From Archegozetes longisetosus (Eukaryota > Arthropoda > Arachnida > Sarcoptiformes > Trhypochthoniidae), in NCBI GenBank assembly GCA_018873245.2, contig JAEMBT020000006.1, forward strand, positions 4,063,855 through 4,127,854: 64,000 nucleotides of DNA, in the 5' to 3' direction. Every line of letters starts with the position of its first letter. The first letter of the stretch is position 1. This document shows, in pieces, positions 23,463-35,800 of this stretch. Position numbers and translations under genes: made by a program. The notes beneath the pieces were generated by a model, which saw only the letters and a program-made list of their open reading frames with translations, ran no database searches and was not told where the DNA came from.

Positions 23463-26188
23463 TGTGGATTAATGGAGAATCTCTTCATAAGAAAAAGTAA
23501 AAATATCTATAAAAGAAACTTTCTGTTACTAAGGATCATGAATGCTTTCAAAAATAGCAGTCCAAGTCATCGCCATCTATAATATTATCTTGAAAATTCT
23601 GAAGAAATATTATTGGGATCATATTTTAGGTAGTGCTCTAAACTAAACTGAATGCTTAAAATATTTTAATTAACAAAAACATTTATGTTATACCTTTATA
23701 TCATGAAAAGCTTCATTGACTAACTTTTAAAATATTAAACCTAATCTCAGCTAAGCTAAAACAAAATTGATAGCCCGACCTAACATTGGATTGTTAATTT
23801 TTGCTCAGATATTTGAATCATGCAATATTTATGTAATCAATATTAATGGCAAATTTATTATCTGATAATGATGTTGATCGCTAATTTTTCCAATAAGTAG
23901 TTCTTGACTAGAATATTTTCATGGAGACGTATCTGCGGGAATATTTGGATTCTATACCAAAGTGTGTTATGTTATATTATTGCTTTCCTGATCTGATTTA
24001 TACAATGACGCAGGTTTCGTTACTCTCTCAAGCAAAGAAGATATTTTTTCAACTTTATCCTTTAATCAAAATTGTAATTTGAGCTCAGAACGTAAAATAA
24101 AATTTTTATTAAACCTGCATCCTCTGAGATTTGATTGGAAGTTTGTTCCAATTGGCGATATTTTTTGGTGATATTTGTGATTGATCAAATTATTGATCAG
24201 TCACATTATTTACTGTAAAGTTTTTGAAATGTTACCTCGACGATTCTTACGAAGTAGTCATTAAAGTATTTTTTATCACAAATAATCGAAAATTGATAGA
24301 TATGAAAATTTCAGGTAAAGAATTCTAGAACTGGCTTCACAAGTATAGAATCATATGAAATGTAGCATATTTAACTATAATAACTAAAGTTTTTTACGAA
24401 GAGTTGACTCTCAGAGACCAAAATTAGAACATTAAAAATCTATTCTAAGGTCTCAATATTTCTAGATGCATAAATTCCTATTTCAAAGTTAAGTCGTTTT
24501 ATCCATGTTTTCACGTTTTACTAATATAAAAATTGAAAACTCAAAAAAATTCTAACTATTAATCCCCGACATCACAGTTGACAACGGCTTAGCACATATT
24601 TAAAGATTAATGCCTGACAAAACACATGAAAGAATGAAAAACCGACTTTAAATAATTATAAAATTTAAAATGGCTTAACACTAGTATTATAAAAATAAGA
24701 ATTCTAGTCTTCAAGAATAATAAGTATAATAACATTCTTCAGATGTGAGCAAAGAGGTTGTTATTTTTGCAATGAACGAATGATCACTATCGTGAACGAG
24801 TGAATTTGTGATCACTATAAGTATTGGATTGTAAATCATTTAATATTAAGTTGAGCTGAAATTGATTAAAGATATTCTATAAGTGTAGCAATGGTTTCGA
24901 GCAGAACAAATGACTGCATCACGCTACAGAAAAAATGTTATAGATTCGATTGAAAACGAATTCCAACAGTGGTTTTAATATACAATTAAACACCTTATAG
25001 ACTAAGGTTTGGTGCTCAGTGCGAAGAAACCATTTTTCAGTAGAAGCATATGAATCCCATATTACAATTGATATATAGCATCGATGTCATAAATTTGATC
25101 GCATTTTAGTGACTAGAAAAATTCTATAAATCTATTAATGACAGTATAGATATTTTTAAAACAATCTAAATTTAGATTAGAACCTGGTATTTCGATATAG
25201 TAAGTTGAATTTTGACTAAATTCTTAGTGAAGGGCTTAAAGATTTCAATTTGGAATATAGCCCTTTTGAGAAGAACAATTTTAATTTGTAAATGGATTTT
25301 ATAGAGGAATGATTTAGCAATTGTTTGCAAATCGCACCTTGCAAAAGTTGTTGCATTTGAGAGTGCCTGCAATTAAGAATTACTCAAACGTAATTTAGTG
25401 CGAATTAAAATAAATCTAAACAAATTTTAATTTGTGGAAAGAATCATAACTGCATTGAATTTGCAAAGCCTCTTTCCCTTAATAATTGTTAAACTTGTTT
25501 AATGTGAACAAACAAGTTAATGAGCTCAAGCATTCTTCTATTTTAAGATAAATTGATTAATTGAAAATATTGTCAAAGTCCTCTTTGAATCATTTTTCGT
25601 GACTACTGTTATATTAAGTATTTTTTACAGCAGTGCCTTCCACTAATAAACTAATAGAACCACCAGTACTATAAAGTAGTAAATTCATACAGAAATAAAC
25701 GAGTATTTAAAGTATAATATGTTTATTCACATCAAGGGATGCGTATAACTAGTCTAAACGAGATATGTAAATTGTACCAAATTATATAATTCGCTTTATA
25801 TGTATTTTGACTAATTTTTCAAGTCCAGTCTTGCAAATTTGAAAACTAAATGCATAAAACATCTAAAGAACGATAGAATATTTAAATTGACAATTAAGCA
25901 AACTTTGGAAAGTATTAAAATTGAATTTATACTTTAATACAACAAAAGTAGTTTCTTGTGCGCATTTTTCAATCGAAGACTTCACAGATGCCAAATTGAT
26001 TGGTACGAAAATGTTTTCCAGCATGATAGTTCTTAACTTGATTTTATGGATAAATAAATGAATACATTTTTGGGTACAATGAGGCACAATTGAATTTTAA
26101 AATTACAATAAACTTTAGATCCTTTTAGTGTATTCATGAAATTTGCTAATAATAAGAAATAGAAGAGTTTAAATTTATGTTCTTATGA

Positions 26189-26217
26189 TCAAGTGTTCAA
26201 GTGAAACACTTGATCGC
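26189..26217. other. Perfect-stem hairpin downstream of the IR gene
   Basis: GATCAAGTGTT and AACACTTGATC pair around a 7 base loop. The hairpin is preserved in the other arm at about 35164-35195. It lies about 200 bp past the IR stop codon. No function is evident. Confidence 0.5.
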
Positions 26218-26413
26218 GACTTGTAGAATAAACCCTTTTCTCAAACTTTTGATCGAAAGCTAGATATAGTCACCATGATTGTTATAAACAAATTGTCTAA
26301 TTCGAAACACTTTAAAAACTGACTCGTATTTTATATTTCCAGAATGTGCTTTTATCCAATAAGATATAGTTTATGTGAATTGTTTAAGTACATGAGTAAA
26401 ACTTTTACAATTT

Positions 26414-27808
26414 TTACCTCCTCTTCTCTTTAACAACCTGAATAAACTTAATGACATTGAAATGAGTATAACCCGTAATTAAGCGCATATTATTGAGGAT
26501 TCGTTGCAAAAGTGACTTTAGACGACGGTATAGATAAGCCATCGTCAATAATTCCAATACAATAACAACGATGCAAATACTTATAGCCATCAAATACGAG
26601 AGAAAAATTCCTCTCATTTGAGTCATATTCAATGCACCGAATTCATAGACATTGGTGTCGATTTTAACTGTAATTTCAGGTCCAAATCCCATAGGTCTAA
26701 ATGATTTTCTGACTTCATACTCGTATATTCCGCTCTCAACCAAACGAGTTATTCTTTAATTCATCAGAACTGATAAGAATGTTTAAAAATTCATTCTATA
26801 ATTACTCACATGATATCCAGTTTTCTCCTCAAAGTAACATTAAGTCGAGGAGAGGTTCCAATGAAATAGGGTTTCATTCCAGCTCCAGATTCGGAAATAT
26901 GGAAATCGTAGCCTTCATTGAATTGAGTGAGCAAATTAAGTTTATTAGAATTTTTGAAATAATGCAGAAGTACGTGATCAGCAGAAACCACTTCATCTCC
27001 TTTAAGTACTTTTTTAATTTCTCTGTTAGTCAATTCGTCACCGAATACAACCTTGAACAGATCCACAACTATTGTTCTCTTCTTAAAATCTTGAGCCATC
27101 GGCGATTTGTCATATGTAATGAAGTCGGCCATATCAAAGAAGTCAAAAGTTCTTATCTTCATCTCCTTCCACTGAGGATTAGTGTGTAAGTCATTCCATG
27201 AGTTGATTTTATCAATTGGTTGAGGTTTAACCAATAAGTCCCACAAATGTCCTGAGAACGCAGCCAACAATACATTACACACTAAAAGCCAAAGTCCTCC
27301 AAATCCTCTCTCAAACGGTCCATTTGGTTGAACTGCGAAATAATCTGATAAAACTACCGAAGAATACCTCCAAACATAGTCGAAAAACCATTTAAGAGAT
27401 CCTTTCTTGACACATATCAGAAGTGAGATGACAACGACAGAGATTCCAATGCAATAATACACTTCAATATCGAAACATGTGATATACTCAAATAAAGGCC
27501 GTTTATCTAAATCAACAATTTCAACGTTAAAAATTGTGAAAAAGTATTGTTTTTTACTGTTTATGTTACGTACTTTTCTTAGTGACTGATAGAATTACTC
27601 CCGTCTCTAAATACCCGATTTGACGTGAAATCTTTCCTCCTAGTAGATAAATTAAATTGTTTGCTTGCGAAGGACTTATTGGATACAATAATATATGCGG
27701 CCACTCAGTTGCAGGATCTTTGAGGATGTTCTCGTTGAAATATTTTTCGTAGTCTTTGAAATGTGATAAAAACTTCACACTAGAGATTAAAGTAAAGATT
27801 AATTTCAT
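26414..27808 (-). CDS. Divergent ionotropic receptor (IR), left-arm copy, open reading frame
   Basis: Predicted ligand-gated cation channel subunit of the IR/iGluR superfamily, probably chemosensory. Exons on the minus strand are 27808-27574, 27506-26810 and 26753-26414, with introns of 67 and 56 bp and matching phases, giving 423 residues. It shows the end of the S1 ligand-binding lobe (LGGKISRQIGYLETG), M1 (YYCIGISVVVISLLIC), the pore/M2 region (LSDYFAVQPNGPFERG), M3 (GLWLLVCNVLLAAFSGHLWD) followed by the proline-containing linker KPQPIDKINSW, the S2 lobe, and M4 (GIFLSYLMAISICIVVIVLE). An ATG at 27808 is available, but TTTAATCTCTAG just after it is a good splice acceptor (exon from 27779), so an upstream exon may belong here. 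None lies on this strand in the adjacent spacer. Without it the protein lacks the N-terminal half of S1. Confidence 0.82.
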
Positions 27809-28552
27809 TAAATCAGTTTATGAGGATTAGTTCGAGTTCTATTAGAAAGCTTTGAGTTTTATCTGAATGTGTACTTGAAATTTTAATATAAGATATTTCC
27901 TTGTACATATCTAGATCAAATTTCAGAATGAATGAATTTTTCTACAAGCATGAAAGTCAATAAATTATATCTTTTGTTGGAAATATACAATTTTAAATTA
28001 TCATAATTGAAAATGTTGTAAACTAAGAATTCTATTTTAACATAATCCTTTCGAAGCTGATATATTTTAAATTTTAATTGTTAAATAACTCTTGAATATG
28101 ATATATTTTCTATAACTTAAATTTTTTATTTTCATGCTTTTAATGTTTTGTATGGAAAATATTCAGTCCCGCACATTAACTTGAACCGAAAATCTACTAC
28201 TAAAATTTATCTGTCGATTTAGCTTTATAATTTCATTGATAGAAAACCATTTGAGAGTTCAATCATATTTTTAGTCTAAATTCAAGTTCAGAGATGACTC
28301 ATTTCAGCAAAATTATTGAGTGAAAAATGTTCCTCGTTTACACTCCTAAAATGAATTTAGTCAAAACTTGTTCTTTGATATTTACATAGGTTACATCAAA
28401 AGTATGTACAAGCTGATAATGAATAAAGTCCTTATCTATTTGGAAGAGACGTATAGAGATAATAATTAAGGAAATATTTAAATTTTCTATAAGTTTTTTC
28501 ACATGAATCAATGTATACTTTTATCAATTATTCATATATATCTGCATCCTCC

Positions 28553-29437
28553 CGGCTTGTTCATAATTAGGTATTCTAAGTGTCATGTTGGTGACAGACA
28601 AAGATTAGGGTAATGCAGAAGCTGTATTCGTGTGCAATCTGACTTTTTACAAACCTGATTGCGGATATATCTAGCGTTAAGGCAAAAATTATACCTGATA
28701 CGGAAACTTGAGACATACTTTTAAATGAGTATTAGAAATCGAGTAATACCACAACCTTCAAAATAATTGTTCGTTACTCTCTCATTTGTGAGCAGTATAA
28801 ACTTTAAGGATAATTAAAATTGCAAAATACAGCATACTCATTGGGTATATGCTGTATTTTTCTCAAATCAATCGCAAAGACTGTACGTGACACCGATCGA
28901 ATTGACGCGTGTCTCAACATCATCATTAATCATACAAAACAAAGCGATAATAGATTGAAAACTGGTCAAAAATACTAAAATCAAATTTGATCAATTAATT
29001 CGGAGGATTATTTAAAGATAATCAGAGCAATATTACTATCTCTCATCTGAATACGTGAATTCAATTCTTAAGACTGTGATCTATTTTTAAAATAATTGAT
29101 CTTTAATCTTCATATCAACCACTTCAACTCGTATACTGTACTAATAATCTTTGCAGTTTTTCTATTGTTTTCCAAAAATCGTTAATAATTCATATTTTCT
29201 CTTTATAGCAGTAAGTTCGTGAGATTCGCCGATATTTCTGGATGTTTTGAATTAACTTAATGAATATCACTATGACAAAAGCTTAAAACAACTCGAATTA
29301 ACATATTGAGAAGCCTTTATTCGAGTATAGTTTGACTCTTTAGAACAGTCTTATCTACTAACTTTGTCTAAAGTGTTTTGAATATAATAAATATTAGAAA
29401 CTCAATAGAAATTGAAATCTGAAAATATGAACAAGTT
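28553..29437. other. Left part of the spacer between the arms
   Basis: It includes a short inverted repeat near 28825-28860 (AAAATACAGCATA / TATGCTGTATTTT). No exon could be supported. Confidence 0.4.
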
Positions 29438-29718
29438 TTGCTTCTTCATTTTTTAATTTTTGGTTTCAATACTTTGGTTATTATGGTCGAAACCCGAAAT
29501 GCAAATAATTGTGTGAAACTCACATCTGAGAACCAGATAGTGTACTGGGGCAACAACTCGACTGATCTGTTGATTGAAGTTCAGCCAATTATGTTTCCGC
29601 CGCTTCTCACTTATAGAGAACAGTTGAGAACGAGAGGAAGCGTTACAGTTCTTCACTACGAATGGTGCGGACCGTTGATGTTGATCGTAAAAGAGTTCGC
29701 CAAAAGTCTTAAAGCAAA
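29438..29718 (+). CDS. Candidate first exon of an ionotropic receptor (S1 lobe), in the spacer
   Basis: The open frame contains EVQPIMFPPLLTYREQLRTR and then GSVTVLHYEWCGPLMLIVKE, resembling the start of the S1 ligand-binding lobe of IRs (hydrophobic strand, Pro-Pro, Gly, then an amphipathic helix). It ends LKA followed by AA/GTAAAA, a phase 2 donor. The acceptor TTTAATCTCTAG at 33614 (right arm) needs exactly this phase, giving a 3896 bp intron. The identical acceptor in the left arm fits equally well, but on the opposite strand. The start is unclear: no ATG opens the hydrophobic leader in frame; ATG 29427 lies in another frame and ATG 29483 is internal. So the 5' end may be frameshifted or lie in another exon. 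Confidence 0.6.
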
Positions 29719-30875
29719 GTAAAATTTTAAATTAATTATTACTCAATTAAGGTTCTTATGATTGGCCTTATGTCTTATGAATATTTATATGAAAATATTG
29801 AGCACTCATTTAAAAGCACTCAATGATTCTCATTGACGCCTCCACTTAAATCCAAATTTGTATGAATCTTTTATATTTAAAGTAGACTTAAGAGTATATG
29901 TTTATAGTAATGACCTTCAGATTTAAGACACCTAAATAGTAAAAATAGTTCTTGAAGTTTGAAAGCTCAAATTTTTGTTGTTAGATAACCATCGGAGATT
30001 TGTTAAAAAGCTTTTCACCAAAAATTAGAGTTGTGACACAAATTTTAAATGAATAAAAATTATCCGAAAGTTTCAGCTACTAAATGAGTTATAAGTAAGA
30101 TGTTTAAAAAAAATCAATACATCTTACCCGTAAAGAATGCATTTGACTATTTCATTCAAAAATTTCAACGTTCATTGTAGTTTTTACCTGAAATATAGAC
30201 AGGCAATCTGCCAGGTACAATCAATTAAAGAAAAAGTCCTTAATTCAAAGAAAATTCTGTGATGCGTAGAGATGAAGCATAAAAGAAGGAGTAATATGTT
30301 TATAATTGGTAAGAGAAAAACAGTCGAGTCATACTACAAGAACATTAATAAACTTTAAAAGTTATAAATAGAGACTAGATTTGGTGAAAGAATCAACATT
30401 TAATAGAATAATCTTTAGCGGCATGTTTTGAAGTTTTGAACTTTTTAGTTGAAACCTGAAAATGAGAGTAATATAAATGCACTTGAATATCGATGAAATT
30501 GATAAATAAGTATAGCTATAAAATAATGATTTTCAAAAATTTAATCTTATATTAATTACATCGATTCTGAATTGCAACGTTTTCATTTTTATAGTTCAGA
30601 ATAACTTTGGTATTCATTAAATCCAAATTAGGTCATAATTTGAATTTGGAATAATTGAGAGATTAGATTAGGAACAGTAATATCTACTCTAAACTCCTGT
30701 AATACCGAATAATATTTATTATATTAAAAATTGAAAGCTTCTTAAATGAATTTTTAAATTTAATTTATTCAATAATTTTAATTAAGAAACCTCATAAAAC
30801 TATTTAAAGTGAAAATTCAGATGTTATTTCTGTGGGTTACACAAGTCATTGTTCAATTAAATTTCTTCCCAAAAT
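29719..30875. other. Spacer sequence, possible intron
   Basis: AT-rich, with no exon or repeat recognised. It would be part of the long first intron if 29438-29718 splices to the right arm. Confidence 0.4.
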
Positions 30876-31190
30876 CTAGTTTCTATCTATAATTAAAGAA
30901 ATTTCTAATAACAGTCTTGCAACATCCTGTGGGGCTGTCTCTCCATTAGTGACTTCTTGATATTGATTAGGCATTGACTCATTAAAATTCATACACAAGT
31001 CAGGATTATTGCTCAAACGATTCCATTTATTTTCTATTGCATGCCACAAGTTGTCTTCATTATCAAATTTTCTGAGTTTCAATTGTTTATTATTGCGGCA
31101 TGAACATGTTCGATTAGGTGTTGATCGGGAGATTTCCTGAGCCACAACAAAGATTCAGTATTACAATCTCTTGAAGTGTTACTTGATGTG
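30876..31190 (-). pseudogene. Decayed Tc1-like transposase C-terminus
   Basis: On the minus strand, SPDQHLIEHVHAA (a degraded SPDLNPIEHVWA, carrying the last catalytic acid) in one frame is followed in the next by DNLWHAIENKWNRLSN and ESMPNQYQEVTNGE. These are the typical Tc1 tail motifs LWxxIxxxW and SMPxRxxxV. Frameshifts and the missing N-terminal two thirds make it a relic. Confidence 0.78.
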
Positions 31191-31337
31191 TCTATTACAA
31201 TGATCTCGTATTAAAATTTGATATTTTCTAATTTGCGCGAACTTTGATTGAACACAGTCTTATGAGACCTTAAACAGATATAATGAATGTATAGATGAAC
31301 TATCCAATAACTAAAATAAGTTTTGTACCGCATTTAA

Positions 31338-31806
31338 CCCTTCGTCACAACTGTGGAGTAAAATGTTCCCAAGTTTGACTTTAAAAATCTCGTAAAAATG
31401 CGGTTGTTATTTCTTGAGAATTTAGATATTCCTCGGTCATATATCTGGCTTTGAATGACAATAAATTTGATTAATTTAGACTTGTAACTTTAATTAAAAA
31501 CTTTTTTTTCTGGCAACATGTTTGGCTGAAGACAGAAACTTCCTCTTACATCCCAGTGCTTTGTATTTACTATATGTGTTGCAGTGCTGTAATGTCTCTA
31601 CTAACAATTTGAACCACTGATGACGCTGTAGCAGATAATAACTAAAAATTAATTTATTATTAAATTTTAACTTCGAAAAAAGGGCTAACCTTGATTCTGA
31701 AAGCATTCAGACTAACCTAGAACAGATATAAAGGGTGGATAATGGGTGGTTACATTTTACCCCACAGTTAATTTTACGTTTTCGGAAGTTAAGTTGTGAC
31801 GAAAGG
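31338..31806. mobile_element. piggyBac-type MITE
   Basis: The 469 bp element has termini CCCTTCGTCACAACT at the left and CCTTTCGTCACAACTT (reverse complement) at the right. Each is bordered by TTAA (31334-31337 and 31807-31810), the target duplicated by piggyBac elements. It has no transposase. The open frame 31494-31706 lies inside it and has no recognisable motif. Confidence 0.75.
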
Positions 31807-32831
31807 TTAAGGATTCAGCATATAATTCATCTATAAATGGTACTGCATAATCATCTAGCATATCCCTATATTTCTTAGCTCTGAACTGATCATTGATAAG
31901 GACAAAAAGCTCAAAATGTCAGCCGTCAGGGCCTGCACCCACTTCAGCGAACAAATTGTAATTACTTATCAAATGCAGTCCATATAGGTTGATGCACTAT
32001 TATGACACTATAGCAACTCATGCAAAAGTTTTATTCATCAGCCATTGAAGTTCAACACTAATTATTCGTTGCAAAATTCTTAAAAATTATTTGCAAAGTT
32101 TAGATATAATGCCGATGAATATGAATAGAGTCTTTTATCGAAGCTATTCAAACTACCATTCTTTCTTCGTCAAGCCTGTGCCTAAATTCATATTTTAAAC
32201 ATAAAACCATAGATAAAACACAATAAACAGTGTAGGGCATGAGTCCGTTTGCTCGAACATGTGTATGATTGAAATTATTTTTGAGAAGTTTGAGTTTGAG
32301 CTCTTGAATTCTGAGTTTGAACTTGATTTTAATATTTAAAGCGAGCTTGAGTTTCAATCTTCGACCTATAATTAGCTCCAGAACTTATTTTTGTGAAAAT
32401 TCAGTAATTTTAAAACTCAGTCACTAACTTAGAGTTATTCAAAGAATTTTCGTTTATAAAATCTCGAAATAGTTTCGATACAAAATGATGAAAAGCTTAA
32501 AATAAGCCCACGCATTTAAACTTGAGCTTGAACTTGAGCTTGAGACTCAACTCGATCTATGCCTGTTTTAACATACCTTAGAATTCAGGGCTTAAAGGTT
32601 TTCACATGAATATTCAAATTTTGGCTTGTAGATTGCAAATAAAATCCGACAGGGAATAAAATTACAATCAAAATCAGCTCTGATTCTGAAATTGTCATCA
32701 TTTTGATTATATAAAAACGTGTTACTACGGAAGGAAATGAACAATTCCTTTATATAAAAATACTTGTTAAACTTGAAAATTGTTGAGTCTTTCTAGTTTT
32801 GACAAATATTACTCATGAGATCTATCATAAG
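31807..32831. other. Right part of the spacer, with GAGCTTGAGTTTGA-like simple repeats
   Basis: Between 32280 and 32560 the sequence is enriched in loose GAGTTTGA / GAGCTTGA motifs on both strands. No exon could be supported. Confidence 0.4.
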
Positions 32832-35800
32832 GATGCAGATATACATGAATAATTGATAAAAAAAATTTACATTGATTTATATGAGCAAACTTATAGAAAA
32901 CTTAATTATTTTCTTTATTTTTATCTCTCTGAGTTTTTTCTGAATTGGTAAGGACTTTTTCTTTGACAGCTTGTACATACTTTTGATGTAACCTATGTAA
33001 ATATCAAAGAACAAGTTTTGACTAAATTCATTTTAGGAGTGTAAACGAGGAACATTTTTCACTCAATAATTTTGCTGAAATGAGTCATCTCTGAACTTGA
33101 ATTTAGACTAAAAATATGATTGAACTCTCAAATGGTTTTCTATCAATGAAATTATAAAGCTAAATCGACAGATAAATTTTAGCAGTAGATTTTCGGTTCA
33201 AATTAATGTGCGGGACTGAATATTTTCCATACAAAACATTAACAGCATGAAAATAAAAAATTTGAGTTATAGAAAATATATCATATTCAAGAGTTATTTA
33301 ACAATTAAAATTTAAAACATATCAGCTTCGAAAGGATTATGTTAAAATAGAATTCTTAGTTTACAACTTTTTCAATTATGATAATTTAAAATTGTATATT
33401 TCCAACAAAAGATATAATTTATTGACTTTCATGCTTGTAGAAAAATTCATTCATTCTGAAATTTGATCTAGATATGTACAAGGAAATATCTTATATTTAA
33501 AATTTCAAGTACACATTCAGATAAAACTCAAAGCTTTCTAATAGAACTCGAACTAATCCTCATAAACTAATAGATCTATAATTCAATGAAATTAAGCTTT
33601 ACTTTAATCTCTAGTGTGAAGTTTTTATCACATTACAAAGACTACGAAAAGTATATCAACGATAACCTCCTCAAAGATCCTGCAACTGAGTGGCCTCATA
33701 TGTTATTGTATCCATAAACTCCTTCGCTGGCAAACAATTTAGTTTATCTACTAGGAGGAAAGATTTCACGTCAAATCGGGTATTTAGAGACGGGAGTAAT
33801 TCTATTAGTCACTAAGAAAAGTACGTAACATAAACAGTAAAAAACAATACTTTTTCACAATTATTTACATTGAAATTGATTATTTAGATAAACGGCCTTT
33901 ATTTGAGTATATCACATGTTTCGATATTGAAGTGTATTATTGCATTGGAATCTCTGTCGTTGTCATCTCACTTCTGATATGTGTCAAGAAAGGATCTCTT
34001 AAATGGTTTTTCGACTATGTTTGGAGGTATTCTTCGGTAGTTTTATCAGATTATTTCGCAGTTCAACCAAATGGACCGTTTGAGAGAGGATTTGGAGGAC
34101 TTTGGCTTTTAGTGTGTAATGTATTGTTGGCTGCGTTCTCAGGACATTTGTGGGACTTATTGGTTAAACCTCAACCAATTGATAAAATCAACTCGTGGAA
34201 TGACTTACACACTAATCCTCAGTGGAAGGAGATGAAGATAAGAACTTTTGACTTTCATGATATGGCCGACTTCATCACATATGACAAATCGCCGATGGCT
34301 CAAGATTTTAAGAAGAGAACAATAGTTGTGGATCCGTTCAAAGCTATATTCGGTGACGAATTGACTAACAGAGAAGTTAAAAACGTACTCAAAGGAGATG
34401 AAATGGTTTCTGCTGATCACGTACTTCTGCATTATTTCAAAAATACAAATAAATTAAATTTGTTCAGTCGATTCAATGAAGGCTACGATTTCCATATTTC
34501 CGAATCTGGAGCTGGGATGAAACCTTATTTCATAACACTCTTTCCTCGACTTAATGTTACTTTGAAGAGAAAACTGGATATCATGTGAGTAATTATAGAA
34601 TGAATTCTTAAACATTCTTATCAGTTCTGATGAATTAAAGAATTACTCGTTTGGTTGAGAGCGGAATATACGAGTATGAAGTCAGAAGATCACTTAGACC
34701 TATGGGATTTGGACCTGAAATCACAGTTAAAATCGACACAAATGTCTATGAATTCGGTGCATTGAATATGACTCAAATGAGAGGAATTTTTCTCTCGTAT
34801 TTGATGGCTATAGGTATTTGCATCGTTGTTATTGTATTGGAATTATCTATACCGTCGTCTAAAGTCACTTTTGCAACGAATCCTCAATAATATGCGCTTA
34901 ATTACGGGTTATACTCATTTCAATGTCATTAAGTTTATTCAGGTTGTTAAAGAGAAGAGGAGGTAAAAATTGTAAAAGTTTTACTCATGTACTTAAACAA
35001 TTCACATAAACTATATCTTATTGGATAAAAGCACATTCTGGAAATATAAAATACGAGTCAGTTTTAAAAGTGTTTCGAATTAGACAATTTGTTTATAACA
35101 ATCATGGTGACTATATCTAGCTTTCGATCAAAAGTTTGAGAAAAGGGTTTATTCTACAAGTCGCGATCAAGTGTTTCACTTGAACACTTGATCATAAGAA
35201 CGTAGATTTAAACTCTTCTATTTCTTATTATTAGCAAATTTCATGAATACACTAAAAGGATCTAAAGTTTATTGTAATTTTAAAATTCAATTGTGCCTCA
35301 TTGTACCCAAAAATATATTCATTTATTTATCCATAAAATCAAGTTAAGAACTATCATGCTGGAAAACATTTTCGTACCAATCAATTTGGCATCTGTGAAG
35401 TCTTCGATTGAAAAAATGCGCACAAGAAATTACTTTTGTTGTATTAAAATAAAAATTCAATTTGAATGCCTTCTAAAGTTTGCTTAATTTTCAGTTTAAA
35501 TATTCTATCACCATTCAGATTTTATGCATTTAGTTTTCAAATTTGCAAGACTGGACTTGAAAAATTAGTCAAAATACACATAAAGCGAATTATATAATTT
35601 GATACAATTTACATATCTCGTTTACACTAATTATAAACTACATTCCTTAGTGTGACTAAACGTATCATACTTTAAGCACTCGTCTATATCTGTATGAATT
35701 TACTACTTTATAGTACTGGTGGTTCTATTAGTTCATTAGTGGAAAGTACTGCTACAACAAATACTTAATATAACAGTAGTCACAAAAATGATTCAAAGAA

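Larger units (their letters stand above)
23463..28552 (-). repeat. Left arm of a large inverted duplication
   Basis: This sequence reappears in reverse complement at 32832-37915. Outer boundary: TGTGGATTAATGGAGAATCT here, against AGATTCTCCATTAATCCACA ending at 37915. Inner boundary: similarity fades after GGATGCAGATATA, at about 28552 and 32832. Divergence is uneven: long runs are nearly identical (for example 24590-24720), while the inner end is much more diverged. Apart from the ionotropic receptor gene at 26414-27808 the arm is AT-rich and shows no other gene. The open frames 25172-25372 and 25863-26087 are not kept open in the other arm. Confidence 0.93.

Noticed and set aside
25863-26087. 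Open frame conserved between the arms (partner 35293-35487)
   Set aside because: The frame is shifted in the other arm after about 40 codons and shows no motif. The similarity comes from the duplication itself.
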